A stretch of DNA of 64,000 nucleotides from Pseudocercospora fijiensis CIRAD86 (taxonomy: Eukaryota; Ascomycota; Dothideomycetes; Mycosphaerellales; Mycosphaerellaceae). The DNA lies in NCBI RefSeq assembly GCF_000340215.1, contig NW_006921533.1:7925977-7989976 (forward strand), in the 5' to 3' direction. Under the pieces are notes generated by a model. That model ran no database searches. It was given only the letters and a program-made list of their open reading frames with translations, and was not told the DNA's origin. The translations under genes were made by a program, and so were the position numbers. Below, in pieces: positions 11,122 through 20,982 of this stretch; the stretch's first letter is position 1; each line of letters opens with the position of its first letter.

Positions 11122-12834
11122 GTACACTAGTAGACTTTACCGTTCTAGCGATATATAGATGCTATAACGACGAAATAGTTAAGTATCTTAGGATAGCATT
11201 GCACCGGATAAACGAATAGAAGAATGTGTTTCGCCTATATAGGGTAATAAAGGTATAGAAAAGGGCCTAGCGGGAGGCGAAGGCTACTATACGAAGAACG
11301 AACGACCTAAATAACGACGATGCGGTTATAATAGACGAGGACGACGAAGCTAACGAGCTAATAATAATATAAATAGAAGGGCACTTTAATATACCGAAAT
11401 TCTACGGTATAATATATACCCCGAGCTATATTAAGACGTTCGGCAATCTTCTAGACTTAAATACTAGCTATTTCGAGCACAAACACTATAAACTACTAAA
11501 GCTCGCATTTCGGCTAATAAACAAGAAGCCTAGCTAGGAAGAAAGTATACTAGATAGCGATACTAACAGATTGAATATATAGGCCGAAGACGACAAAGAA
11601 TATATAGCAATCCCTACAAATGCTCGCACTATTAAGGAGTATACGCAACAGCTAATAATACTAACTATAGTACGGCTAGTAGAGGACATCCTAGGATACT
11701 AGCCTAAGAAACAGAGGAACGGAAAGAAATCGGTTAAGTAGATTACGATAAGGGAGGCTATAGCTACAATAGAAGAGAACTTAGGTCGCGACTTCTAATA
11801 AGCGATTGCGGTATTCGTACGGCAATAGGGTACCTACGATAAGAATAGCGCATTAAGTACCGTAGCCGACTCTAACGATATCGTAACGGACTATATATAC
11901 GTCCTAGACATAGAGATCTGCTTCTACGGTAGAATCCGATACTAGAAGCCTACGGGTAAGGATATAGAACATCCTAACGTAGTAGTAGCCGACTTCGCGA
12001 GATATATACTAAACTAGGAGGGGCTCTACGGCAATAGACGTTATAATTTTATATAGGTATAGGAATACAACGTTAATTGTATAGAAACACCTAATAAATT
12101 AGCGGTTCGATTCGGCGGTCGCCTACTAGCTTAACTAAAGTACGTAATCTCGATTAATATAGAAATAGGAATTAAATATAGGAAGGGGCTTAGGACGAAA
12201 CGGAGGCCCGTTATAGGCGTTTTTATTAAGCTTTACGACTATATTAACGACAAGAGCGAGTACAAGGATACGTATAGTCTAACGACAATCCGGCTACGGC
12301 GTCTTTTACCGTACTATAGTAGACTTAAAGGGCGACGGGTATATAGCCTACTACTAGTCTATTATATATTACACGCTATACCTATAGACGAAGGCGCCCC
12401 GTATAGGACTCGCTATATTAATAGTATAGTTGATTTCGAGACGTATAATACAATTTACGACGAGGAATAGGAGGATAAGGAAATGCGAGCTATAAAGGCT
12501 TACGGGCGAGTAATAAAAAGGCAACGTGCCGTATAGAGTATATAGAAATCGCACCTCCGAAATATAGAGGACAATAATACTAAGGCGGCGAAGAATGATT
12601 TTATAGTTTATAGAGAACGTATAAGATAGGATATAGCGACATATAGTAACGACGGTTAATGTAATAGTAATACACTTAAAACTGTAGTACTACTAGTATA
12701 TTCTAGTTTAGACCGAGTCGACTAATACGACCGAGTCGACGAGTCGATAAGTATTAATATAGCACTATACGAATAGTATAAATACTACTAACGACTGCGA
12801 CTACGAGCGACCTAGAGCGATCCTATATATATAA

Positions 12835-13023
12835 AAATTTACCGTATCGATCCTATCGATCGCGTCGATCGCGTCGATCCTATCGATCCTAAGCGATCCG
12901 GGCGCGAGTCGGGTCGCGACTCGGTCGCTTAGGATCGCTTAGGATCGCTTAGGATCGCTTAGGATCGCTTAGGATCGATAGGATCGATAGGATCGACGCG
13001 ATTAGAAAAAAAGTTTTCGTAAC
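12835..13023. mobile_element. Short relative of the nested TIR element
   Basis: The right end reads AAAAAAAGTTTTCGTAAC, the same terminus as the 956-bp element. The left side starts with the inner part of the same inverted repeat (TTACCG.ATCGATCCTATCGAT) but lacks the outermost bases. The middle is made of CTTAGGATCG decamers (about five, 12925-12975) facing CGATCCTAAGCGATCC, so the whole is near-palindromic. It lies just 3' of the transposase frame. This is probably an internally deleted copy. Confidence 0.7.
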
Positions 13024-13842
13024 GTTCTTAGTAGACTAGTTTAGCCGCTAGCGGATATAAGCCTTACGAGATAGAAGGATTAGTATAGCTTATAGCTAAG
13101 TGTTCTACGTGCCTTACTATTACTATTGCTACTAGCGGCGCTAGTCGTATGTCTTTGCTAGATAGCCTACTAGATTCGCACTCGACTAGCCCTAACTCTA
13201 GCCCTAGTTTTTCTACTACTAGCGCCGTTGCCTACGTTAGTTCTTAGTAAGGTTAGGGTTCCTAGCTAACTAGAGAAAGCTACTACTAGCGTAATAGATC
13301 GGATCTAGAGGCGCTATACGTAGAGGCGGAAGATTAGTCTTAGTATAAGAATAGCTATATTCTATCTCTTTAGCTTGTCCGTAGTCCTTATATTTAATAC
13401 TAACTTCCTCCTACTTTAAGTCTATTAATAGACCTATATCCCGCGGCGGACCTTAACGAGCGGCGGCACGCATTAACTAGTAACGGTAGATACGAAATCC
13501 GCGAACTATACGCTAAAGAGTTTAGCCTTTACCTTAGCGGGCAAGCTAGCGCTAGCGGCGCTACTCCTCGAGGCGTATAGAACCTTTAAAGCTGTCTGTA
13601 ACAATATAGTCCTTCTCTAGATCTTAACGTAGAATAGGATTGCTATCGCCGGTAGCGAGGCAGGCCTACTAAGGAACCTCGATAGCTTCCGAACTTCGGT
13701 ATCGTCTATAATATATAGCGATAGCGATAGCGGCGGCGGAATGCGAAATGCGGACTCGAGTCTTAAATGCGATAAGCGATTAGAGCTAGAAGTCGTACTA
13801 TAGAAGTCGTACTTCGGGCATAGAAGTTATTAGAACTAGTAG
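13024..13842. repeat. RIP-mutated remnant with a possible coding frame
   Basis: The plus strand around 13440-13700 is open apart from RIP-type stops (text such as ERRHALTSNGRYEIRELYAKEF and RGRPTKEPR), so an old transposon-borne protein is likely. I do not recognise it. The base composition matches the flanking relics. Confidence 0.4.
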
Positions 13843-13975
13843 CGAAGCGCCGCGTTTAGTAAAGCGCCGCGTTTAGTAAAGCGCCGCGTTTAGTAAAGCG
13901 CCGCGTTTAGTAAAGCGTATAGACCTTAGTAAAGCGCATAGACCTTAGTAAAGCGTATAGACCTTAAATAGCCGC
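13843..13975. repeat. Short-unit tandem array, 18-19 bp
   Basis: About four copies of AAAGCGCCGCGTTTAGTA are followed by three copies of AAAGCGTATAGACCTTAGT. The second type keeps the AAAGCG start and TTAGT end, so the two halves are variants of one unit. Confidence 0.9.
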
Positions 13976-14438
13976 GTTTTAGCCTAGTTTACCCGATCGG
14001 CATTAGTACGTAACAACGCGACACTATTACGTATAGCAAACACTTAGAGGTTAGAGAGCGGGTAATTCTAAGGGTCCGCGTATATTTCCGCCTATAGCGA
14101 ACGATAGTAGTAGTGTCGTTATAGAGGCAATCCGGACGCTATTCGTATAGCGTTTGTCTTAAAGTAGTGTTTTATAATTTTTATTCCTATATATTTAGAA
14201 ATATATAGATTATTGTATAGACATTAATTTTCGTTTACTTAATACCTATAATCAATTCTAACATAACTTTTACTTAAAATGTATAGTTATTGTGCTATTC
14301 CACCTGTTTTATAGGTATATAAGGTTAATACTGCAGCTTTGCGACATTTGTCCTTAGGCTCTTCTACGAAGACTTCTTCTATACACTAGACTATATACAG
14401 AAGAGCCGAGAACCGATCGACGCTAATTGCACGTAGGT
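13976..14438. repeat. RIP block A, right edge
   Basis: TpA-rich sequence that grades into normal composition between about 14340 and 14440. No frame or repeat structure was recognised. Confidence 0.55.
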
Positions 14439-14533
14439 TGGGTGAAGGAAGGTAGAAGATAGAAGATAGAAGGTAGAAGGTAGAAGGTAGAAGGTGGAAG
14501 GTGGAAGGTGGAAGGTGGAAGGTGGAAGGTGGG
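14439..14533. repeat. 7-bp minisatellite at the RIP/gene-island boundary
   Basis: About eleven heptamers run from 14453: TAGAAGA twice, TAGAAGG four times, then TGGAAGG five times. The variants are sorted in order, which fits slippage. On the minus strand it reads as a Pro/Ser/Thr/Phe-Leu repeat, but no gene is supported there. Confidence 0.92.
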
Positions 14534-15705
14534 ATAAAGTCTACAAGAAGAGCCTGAGAAGGAGGTAGATTCTAGGATAAGGCCTGCATTAGCCGTGGTT
14601 GGGAGATTTGATGCCACCTCTTGTAGGCTGATGTAGCACTGCATCTGCAGTGTAGCACTGTAACCCTGCTCGATGCTTCTCCGACTCGAGCGAGCCGAAA
14701 GGCTACGTTTGCCGTATATTGCTGTCCTCGGAGGAGACTGTTGAATTGATTGAATGTTGACTCAGTATGCAACATATCAATTCCAAATGCTTGCAAGTTA
14801 CAATCCAGGCCATCAATGCTCAAGCACAGAAGTGAAGAATCAAGAAATGATGCGAAAGAAGCATATTCTAGTCCACTGCCAAGATCGAAAGGAGAATGCA
14901 GTTCGAATTTTCAGGCACCAAAGAAGTTTCAGGCAAAAACAAACATTCGCTCGTCAGCTCAGCTCAGCCTCCACCATCTACATGTATTTCGTAGGATTTA
15001 CTTTCTCACTCACAGAAATCACATTGTCCTCCAAGGTGACGGCACGCAGCTTCCCAGAGATGCACAAGTCGACCCCATTCCGCGGAGACCAGAGATCAAT
15101 GTGCTAACGGTGAATCTCGCAGGCGGAGATGTCAACGCTGCTGTCAGTCTGTTGCAAGGCGGAATGAGTGTATGCAGGGAAGAAAGCGGGCAAGGCAATC
15201 AAGGCTGGGGCGCCGACCAACGCTAGCTTACGATCAACGGTGCAAATAAAATGGCCGAAGAAGCAGGATGCAGCGCGTATACCATTCTGCCTCTGCCACA
15301 GCCTCGAGCAGTCCAACGTTGATGCGGATGAGTCTACGGACCCGCACCGGATTCGAGGCGACTCTGCTGATGCGACACATGGCAATGCATGGCAGTCACG
15401 CTTGTTCCCAAGTATCCACATATCAAGCTGCGGATCAGGTAGCGAATCATGCACTCCCCCGCATGTCTTGTCTGCTGTCGGGCCATACTGCATACTTAGA
15501 CGAGATCCAACTGCGTGGCTTGCATCCTACAGCTTGACATAACCGCGCTTTGAAGTACGACCGAGAGAGGGGGCACTCAGAGGAACAGACGAAGGCGAAT
15601 TGCCGGGATGAGTACATTATGTGCGATGCTCTCCTTCTTCTCCAATACCCTGGACATTTCCACTCCCAACCATTCAGCACACAGCGTACAGGAGCGTCTT
15701 TCAAG
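14534..15705. other. Intergenic region with a possible minus-strand coding tail
   Basis: Normal composition. Several overlapping frames of 80-160 codons lie on both strands and none resembles a known protein. The best candidate is a minus-strand stretch, 15106 down to a TAG at 14978-14980, reading HIDLWSPRNGVDL then VTLEDNVISV to the stop. It could be the last exon of an unrecognised or decayed gene behind an intron with a GTAAGC donor near 15230. I would not annotate a gene on this alone. The 5' flank of the transporter gene is at the right end. Confidence 0.35.
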
Positions 15706-17397
15706 ATGACTGAGCTTGAGAAAAGGAATCTCGAGCAGATACAAACAAATGCAACCGACGCTGCAGAGCTCGATCAGCCTGTCAAAGTCGACACGGTACA
15801 TGGCGATGAAGCAACCAAAGTCCTTGCCAACTACAACGGACCGCTTGAATGGGCACCAGAAGAGGAGAAAAAGCTCATTCGAAAAATCGATCGTCGACTC
15901 TTGTCGATATTGGTCTTGACGTATGGTCTTCAGTACTATGACAAAGCCATGCTGTCTCAAGCTGTAGGCCTGGGGAGAAAATCCTATTTGACGTAGTGAA
16001 CCGTATTGACTCTTAGTCGTCAAGGCACTATTCGGACTTCGCGATGATTTAGAACTTCGAATTGGCAATCGATACTCCATGTCATCCGCAATCTTTTACT
16101 TGGGCTTCATCTGCGGCGCATACCCAGCAATCGTGCTCTCACAACGCTATCCCATCGAAAGAGTCATGGCAGGCATTGTTTGTCTATGGGGAATTTGTCC
16201 GTCACTCTTCTTGCTGAGTAGCTCATTACTGAATCGTTCGTCCCAGGCCTCATTTGCACCGCCGCAGTCCACAACTACCAAGCCCTATTCGCCCAACGCT
16301 TCTTCCTCGGCCTCCTCGAAGCCGGCGTCTCGCCTGGCTGGATGATGGTCGTAGGCGGCTGGTACAAGAAACGCGAACAAGCTTTCCGAATGGGAGCCTG
16401 GTACTCGGCAACCGGTTACGTCTCCATCTTCGCGCCGTTAATCAACTACGGTCTGGGTCATATCCGTGGAGCCTTGAGTCCTTGGAGATACATGTACCTC
16501 GTCGCCGGAGCCATTACAATCGCTTGGTCAGCGCTGATATATTTCCTAATGCCACCGGACCCGATCCGTGCGAAGCGGTTCGAAGAAAGAGAACGGTATA
16601 TCGCTGTAGCACGACTCCGAGAGAACAATTCCGGGGTGAGGAATACGCATTTCAAGGTCGGACAGGTGAAAGAGTTAGGGATGGATTTGAAATTCTGGTT
16701 GTTGTTCTTGATTGCTTTTTTCATGCTTTTTATCAACGGTCCCGTTTCGACTTTTATCCCGATTATTATTAATCAGCTTGGATTTACCGGGTTCACGAGT
16801 CTGCTTTTGATTATGCCTGGTGGAGCCATCATTGGGACTGTGGAGCTCATGGCGCCGTTTTGTGCTATGAAGTTCAAGAACATGAGGTGTTGGATTATTG
16901 TTATTACTGTGGCTTTTTCGCTGGTTGGGAGTCTCTTGCTTTGGCAGCTTCCTATCGAGCAGACGGGTGGGAGACTCTTTGCTGTATACATTTTGGCTTT
17001 CTACGGCGGTGGCTATGCGTGTTTGATGGGATTGACGGTGGCGAATTGTGCGGGCTACACGAAGCGCAGTGTGAGTTCGAGTGGGATCTTTGTTGGTTAC
17101 TGCTTGGGTAGGGGGTTTTTTTTATTCATTGTGATCTATGGTGACGAATACTGAGGCTTTGCAGGCAACTTTGTCGGACCTCTCATCTTCTACGAGAACG
17201 AAGCGCCGTACTACAACACCGGCTGGATCACGACGGTCATCAGCTTGATTGCGACGATTCTCCTGACAATCCTGTATCGATATGTCTGTGTATGGGACAA
17301 TAGACAGCGTGATAAGACGGGCTCGGAAGCCTTTGATCATGCTTATGAGGATGATTTCACGGACAAGACGAACAAGCAGTTCAGATATACTCTCTGA
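15706..17397 (+). CDS. MFS transporter, anion:cation symporter (DAL5/allantoate permease-like) family
   Basis: Four exons: 15706-15963, 16025-16196, 16247-17107 and 17165-17397. The introns of 61, 50 and 57 bp all have GT-AG ends and join to 507 codons without a stop. The start MTELEKRN was chosen because the following acidic tail and RKIDRRLLSILVLTYGLQYYDKAMLSQA are the usual N-terminus of this family. About twelve membrane segments follow, with RFFLGLLEAGVSPGW (TM4 region) and WRYMYLVAGAITIAW after it. The middle loop is cytosolic and charged, and the end is a short hydrophilic tail. Known members carry allantoate, nicotinate, pantothenate, biotin or other small acids with protons across the plasma membrane; the substrate here cannot be read. 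The next gene downstream on the same strand is an amidase, about 2 kb away, hinting at nitrogen scavenging. Confidence 0.9.
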
Positions 17398-19478
17398 TGG
17401 GTGAGATGGAAGGAGATAGGAGGTCGGAGGTCTGCGTTTGCTAGCCAGTAATGTGCTCGAACACCAACAGAAACGATTCCATCCTTTAATTTCCTCTGCC
17501 AGAACGCTATGATCATGGTCTGAACCGCCGTGGTTGTCTGGTGCTTTCTTGGTGCTGAGGAATTCCAAACCCGCGCTGAGAATTGCCTGTAGTCTGTTTG
17601 CGCTTCACGCGTTCCATCATCATTTACATCTGCAAAAGTGTCCCGGTATCTCATGGAGACGAGTTTTCAAGCCCCATCGCTCGTGCCACCGGAACTATGC
17701 TTTGAGAATGCTCCGGGCACAACGAGCCGTCACGGCCTACTACTTGTATACAGAACTTTGAGCGACTTGTGCAACACGTACTGTAATATGGAAGTCTCAG
17801 CTACATCTTGTCGCTACGACCCAAGCGATAACTATCCTAATGGCCATAACAATTCTCAGCTTTAACAACGCTTCTTTCCGTCTCGATAAGGCCTCCTACC
17901 AGCAGCTTGGAGATACGCTGTCTTCCATTTGAGATACGTATAATATTCGCAGACGACGGAGAGATTGATTGCTGAGAAGAATGAGAGCTGGCGAAGTTCT
18001 TACTTCACTACATTGTCAGGAAGAGATTGCCGTGTGGCTGAGTCTTGTTATACGCTGATCTGACAAATGCTCCTACAGAGTTCACAGTGCGAGCTCGCCC
18101 TGAGCGGTATAATCGAGAATCTCCGCATCTCTTCATAAGATCTCGAATATCCCATCATTGATCGATTGGAGCCCGGCTTGGGATCTTCTCGGGTCAGACC
18201 GACGGCACCGTTCACATGACTACGAAGCTACTTTGATGCACTGCACTGCAGGACCTATGCAATCCTCATTCCTTTCACGCATCGACGCGCATGCCGACAT
18301 TGTCGATCTCATCCACATCAAGACAGCGAAACCGAGGACACACGAGCCCTTCGTTATCAGGATCTGGATCGAGCGACGGCTAATCCAGCGTCTCGCAGGA
18401 ATGGCATAATAGGGCAGACTTTGAATGAAGAGGAAATGAATATCGCCAAAGACCCTGAATCGTTCAATCCCATGTCTACGTAGGAGCCCCGAATCCTCTG
18501 AATGGAGCAGGAGAGCGAGGGCCGATGTGCCGCATACTTAGCATCTGAAACGAGGAGGGATTACTGTGCCTATAGCAGGGACAAAGAGCTAAGACAGACT
18601 CATGCGCAGTCCATGGCATAGAGCACAATAATCTGTAGGTGCACGCCGGTGTTCATCCGTCCTCTCTCATACATCATTTCCCCTGCTATTCGCTTGCACT
18701 TTTCGTATGGCGTTGGAAGGGAGTGAGGAAGCCTTATCACAAACATGTTCGGAGTTCTCCAGCTAACAGGACCAATCCATATAATGGGGCCAAATCCTAG
18801 GCGGCTCGTCAAGCGAGAGAAATGCTTAGTCAAGAAGCTTGGTCATCGTTTGCAAGCCTTTTCCTCTCTCGATATGGCAGGTAAGAAAGATTCCACAGCG
18901 TTGCTCAGAACCGTGAGGATCATGGACCCTTTCCGAAGTCGGCCGTCAGACTGGATCGCCCTGACCTGGGGCATCGATTATGATGTCTACTTCATCACCT
19001 TCCTCATTGAGCTAGCTCCAGTGAGGACAACTCTAGTCAGAGTCCGGGATTTCCGGTGAAGGAGCTCTGCGATTGCACAGCAGATGAAAATTGTAATCAT
19101 CATGACCTGCATAGGCATCTCGCGGATACCTCCAGTCATGGCAGGCGATGTCGCAAGGCTGAAACTGCGTCGTAAGTACCTACAAGGTAGTGAAAGTTCA
19201 CCTTCCTAGAACGGCTAATACGTTGGCACTAGTTGGAGCCGCATTCACTGGACCGGGAGTCTGTGGTCGCTCGTTGCCGAGATGGTATGTTCTATCGGTA
19301 GTCGCGAGGGTATCATCCTAAGTTCGTTCGTCCATTTCTTCGCAGCAAGCTTGTTATCCAGGAAATCTACAAGGAGTAGTCGGCATTCCTCAAATGTTCG
19401 ACCCTCCTTTCCTCGAATCTTATTGCATCAACTGCTATTTCGCCACCTGGTAATAATAACTCGACACAACTCTGCGGA
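17398..19478. other. Intergenic region, no gene supported
   Basis: About 2.1 kb of normal composition. Frames of 75-104 codons (for example 18158-18409 and 18745-19059) lack recognisable domains and are broken at gene-like scale. No tRNA, repeat or transposon was seen. It holds the 3' flank of the transporter and the promoter of the amidase. A decayed gene cannot be excluded. Confidence 0.5.
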
Positions 19479-20474
19479 ATGGCCGGGATGCGAAAAGACT
19501 CGCACCAATGCCATAGCATTCATCAAAGCCAGAAACATCTGAAATGGAGCAAAAAGCAACCACCAGTCTTGAAAGTCGATCCTGGAGACGTTGTAACATT
19601 CGATTGCATCGATGGTGGTAACGGACAAATCAAGCCGAGCTCAACTGCCGATGAGCTTCTCAACTTCGACGTCAGCCTCGCCGACCCGGTGTTTGGCCCT
19701 GTCTATGTCGAAGGCGCGGAGCCCGGTGACGCTCTCGAGGTGGAAGTACTCGACCTCCAAACCGAAGATTGGGGATGGACTGCCGTGATGCCAAACTTTG
19801 GCCTTCTCGCGGACGACTTCCCAGAAGCGAGTCTGAAGATCTGGTGTCTGCCGAAGGATGATGATCGCAAATTGGCTTACTTTAATGATGACATTCAGAT
19901 CCCGATCAGACCGTTTATGGGAACGATGGGCGTAGCGCCTGGCGAAGATGGAGAGTTTTCCACCATTCCACCACTGGATACAGGCGGCAATATCGATACC
20001 AGGCACATTACAAAAGGCTCGAAGCTGATTCTACCTGTGCGTGCAGCCGGCGCCCTTTTCAGTTGTGGTGACGGGCATGCTGCTCAGGGAGATGGCGAAG
20101 TGTGCGGGTCAGCCATCGAAACGCCAATGCGCGTCTCTCTGCGTTTCAATCTCCGGAAGCAAAACTTTTGGGTGCGGTCTCCGCATTTCGAGTGTCCTCC
20201 AAAGGAACAGGAAAGAGTTCTCCCGGATTGTGGAACGTACAATACGATGGGCATCGACTCGAATATGCTCGAAGCCAGCCGGAAAGCTGTGCGCGCGATG
20301 CTAGAATATTTGCAAGCGGAGAAGGGCATGTCTAAGATCGATGCGTATATGCTTTGTAGCGTGGCTGTCAGTCTCCGGTTTGGCGAGGTCGTTGATATGC
20401 CGAATTATGCCATCTTCGCGAGTCTTCCTTTGAATGTCTTTGCAAGCAGCAGGCCGGCTACCAATGGAACATGA
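19479..20474 (+). CDS. Acetamidase/formamidase family protein (FmdA/AmdA)
   Basis: One open exon of 331 codons. Family members hydrolyse short amides such as formamide or acetamide to the acid and ammonium, usually in the cytosol. Visible family marks are VLKVDPGDVVTFDC and GQIKP (about 27-52), GPVYVEGAEPGDAL (about 70-85), WGWTAVMPNFGLLADDF (about 92-110), GGNIDTRH (about 170) and the signature CGDGHAAQGDGEVCGSA (about 195-212), a core region expected to include metal and substrate residues. The length fits the short fungal subtype. Codon 1 (19479) and codon 4 (19488) are both possible starts; the conserved part begins near residue 12. The C-terminus ends in ASLPLNVF-like text as usual. Confidence 0.9.
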   Translation: MAGMRKDSHQCHSIHQSQKHLKWSKKQPPVLKVDPGDVVTFDCIDGGNGQIKPSSTADELLNFDVSLADPVFGPVYVEGAEPGDALEVEVLDLQTEDWGWTAVMPNFGLLADDFPEASLKIWCLPKDDDRKLAYFNDDIQIPIRPFMGTMGVAPGEDGEFSTIPPLDTGGNIDTRHITKGSKLILPVRAAGALFSCGDGHAAQGDGEVCGSAIETPMRVSLRFNLRKQNFWVRSPHFECPPKEQERVLPDCGTYNTMGIDSNMLEASRKAVRAMLEYLQAEKGMSKIDAYMLCSVAVSLRFGEVVDMPNYAIFASLPLNVFASSRPATNGT

Positions 20475-20982
20475 GACCGTTTCAGCATCCGGATGAGAGC
20501 ATGAGTGGGAGACCTTGTCTGAACAAGCCTTTCATCGATCTCGAGGCCAAGCTCCATCGGTCATATCTCTGGAATCCAAGGGTTGTTCGACCACAGTGAT
20601 CAATGGCTGCCTGCACAGGTCGCACTCAGAGAATCAAGAAACCTCACGGATGAGATGATACGAGGTGCGATCCTGACATCAGACGACGTTGCTGACCAGA
20701 GAAGAGGACAAAGTGAGTCCGCATAGCAGAACTATGTATTCTAGCAAAGGGAGCTTCAGGGAGGCAGACCAATTCGGCCTGGAGAAGCAAAGAAGTCAGT
20801 CAAGAACGTACAGAATGAAGAAGAGAAGAAGTCAGTCAAGAACGTACAGAATGAAGAAGAGAAGAAGTCAGTCAAGAACGTACAGAATGAAGAAGAGAAG
20901 AAGTCAAAATCTTGTTGACACCACAAGACATTTTGGAGTCTGGACTCATTATGATCCTTCGGCATCCTCAAGAAGCATGTCC
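20475..20982. repeat. Intergenic region with a 36-bp minisatellite (20787-20910)
   Basis: The unit, beginning GTCAGTCAAGAACGTACAGA, starts at 20795, 20831 and 20867, with a partial copy at 20903. The copies are almost identical, so the array is young or kept uniform. It reads as a 12-residue repeat on either strand, but the frames around it are short and run antisense into the next gene, so I treat it as non-coding. It lies between the 3' ends of two convergent genes. Confidence 0.8.

Larger units (their letters stand above)
7992..12659 (+). mobile_element. Plavaka-like (KDZ/CMC-type) DNA transposon ORF, RIP-mutated and split by a nested element
   Basis: A single frame runs from the ATG at 7992 to TAA at 12657-12659, broken only by TAG/TAA codons at Gln/Trp-like positions. 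About 9210-9390 reads IVPLIVLTDKTQITNY, then AYPIYLTIGN and TILLGLLPV. This is the signature string of fungal Plavaka transposases (P(I/L)ILSSDKTxLT, YPVYLTIGN, LIGYLPV). A CRALLDF-like helical part follows near 11126-11200 and a GHFNIPKF motif near 11370. Removing the 956-bp insert and one 4-bp target copy leaves about 1,235 codons, in the family range. The protein would have cut and pasted the element; it is now dead. Terminal repeats were not located. Confidence 0.8.

Noticed and set aside
12105..12125. GGTTCGATTC-like box suggesting a tRNA
   Set aside because: No acceptor stem or A box is present and it lies inside the transposase frame. No tRNA or rRNA was found anywhere in the window.
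14750..16080. Several 80-167 codon frames on both strands before and over the transporter start
   Set aside because: They overlap each other or the transporter exons and have no recognisable features; only the short minus-strand tail is kept as a weak finding.
16254..16772. 172-codon plus-strand frame inside the transporter
   Set aside because: Arg-rich out-of-frame shadow of exon 3.
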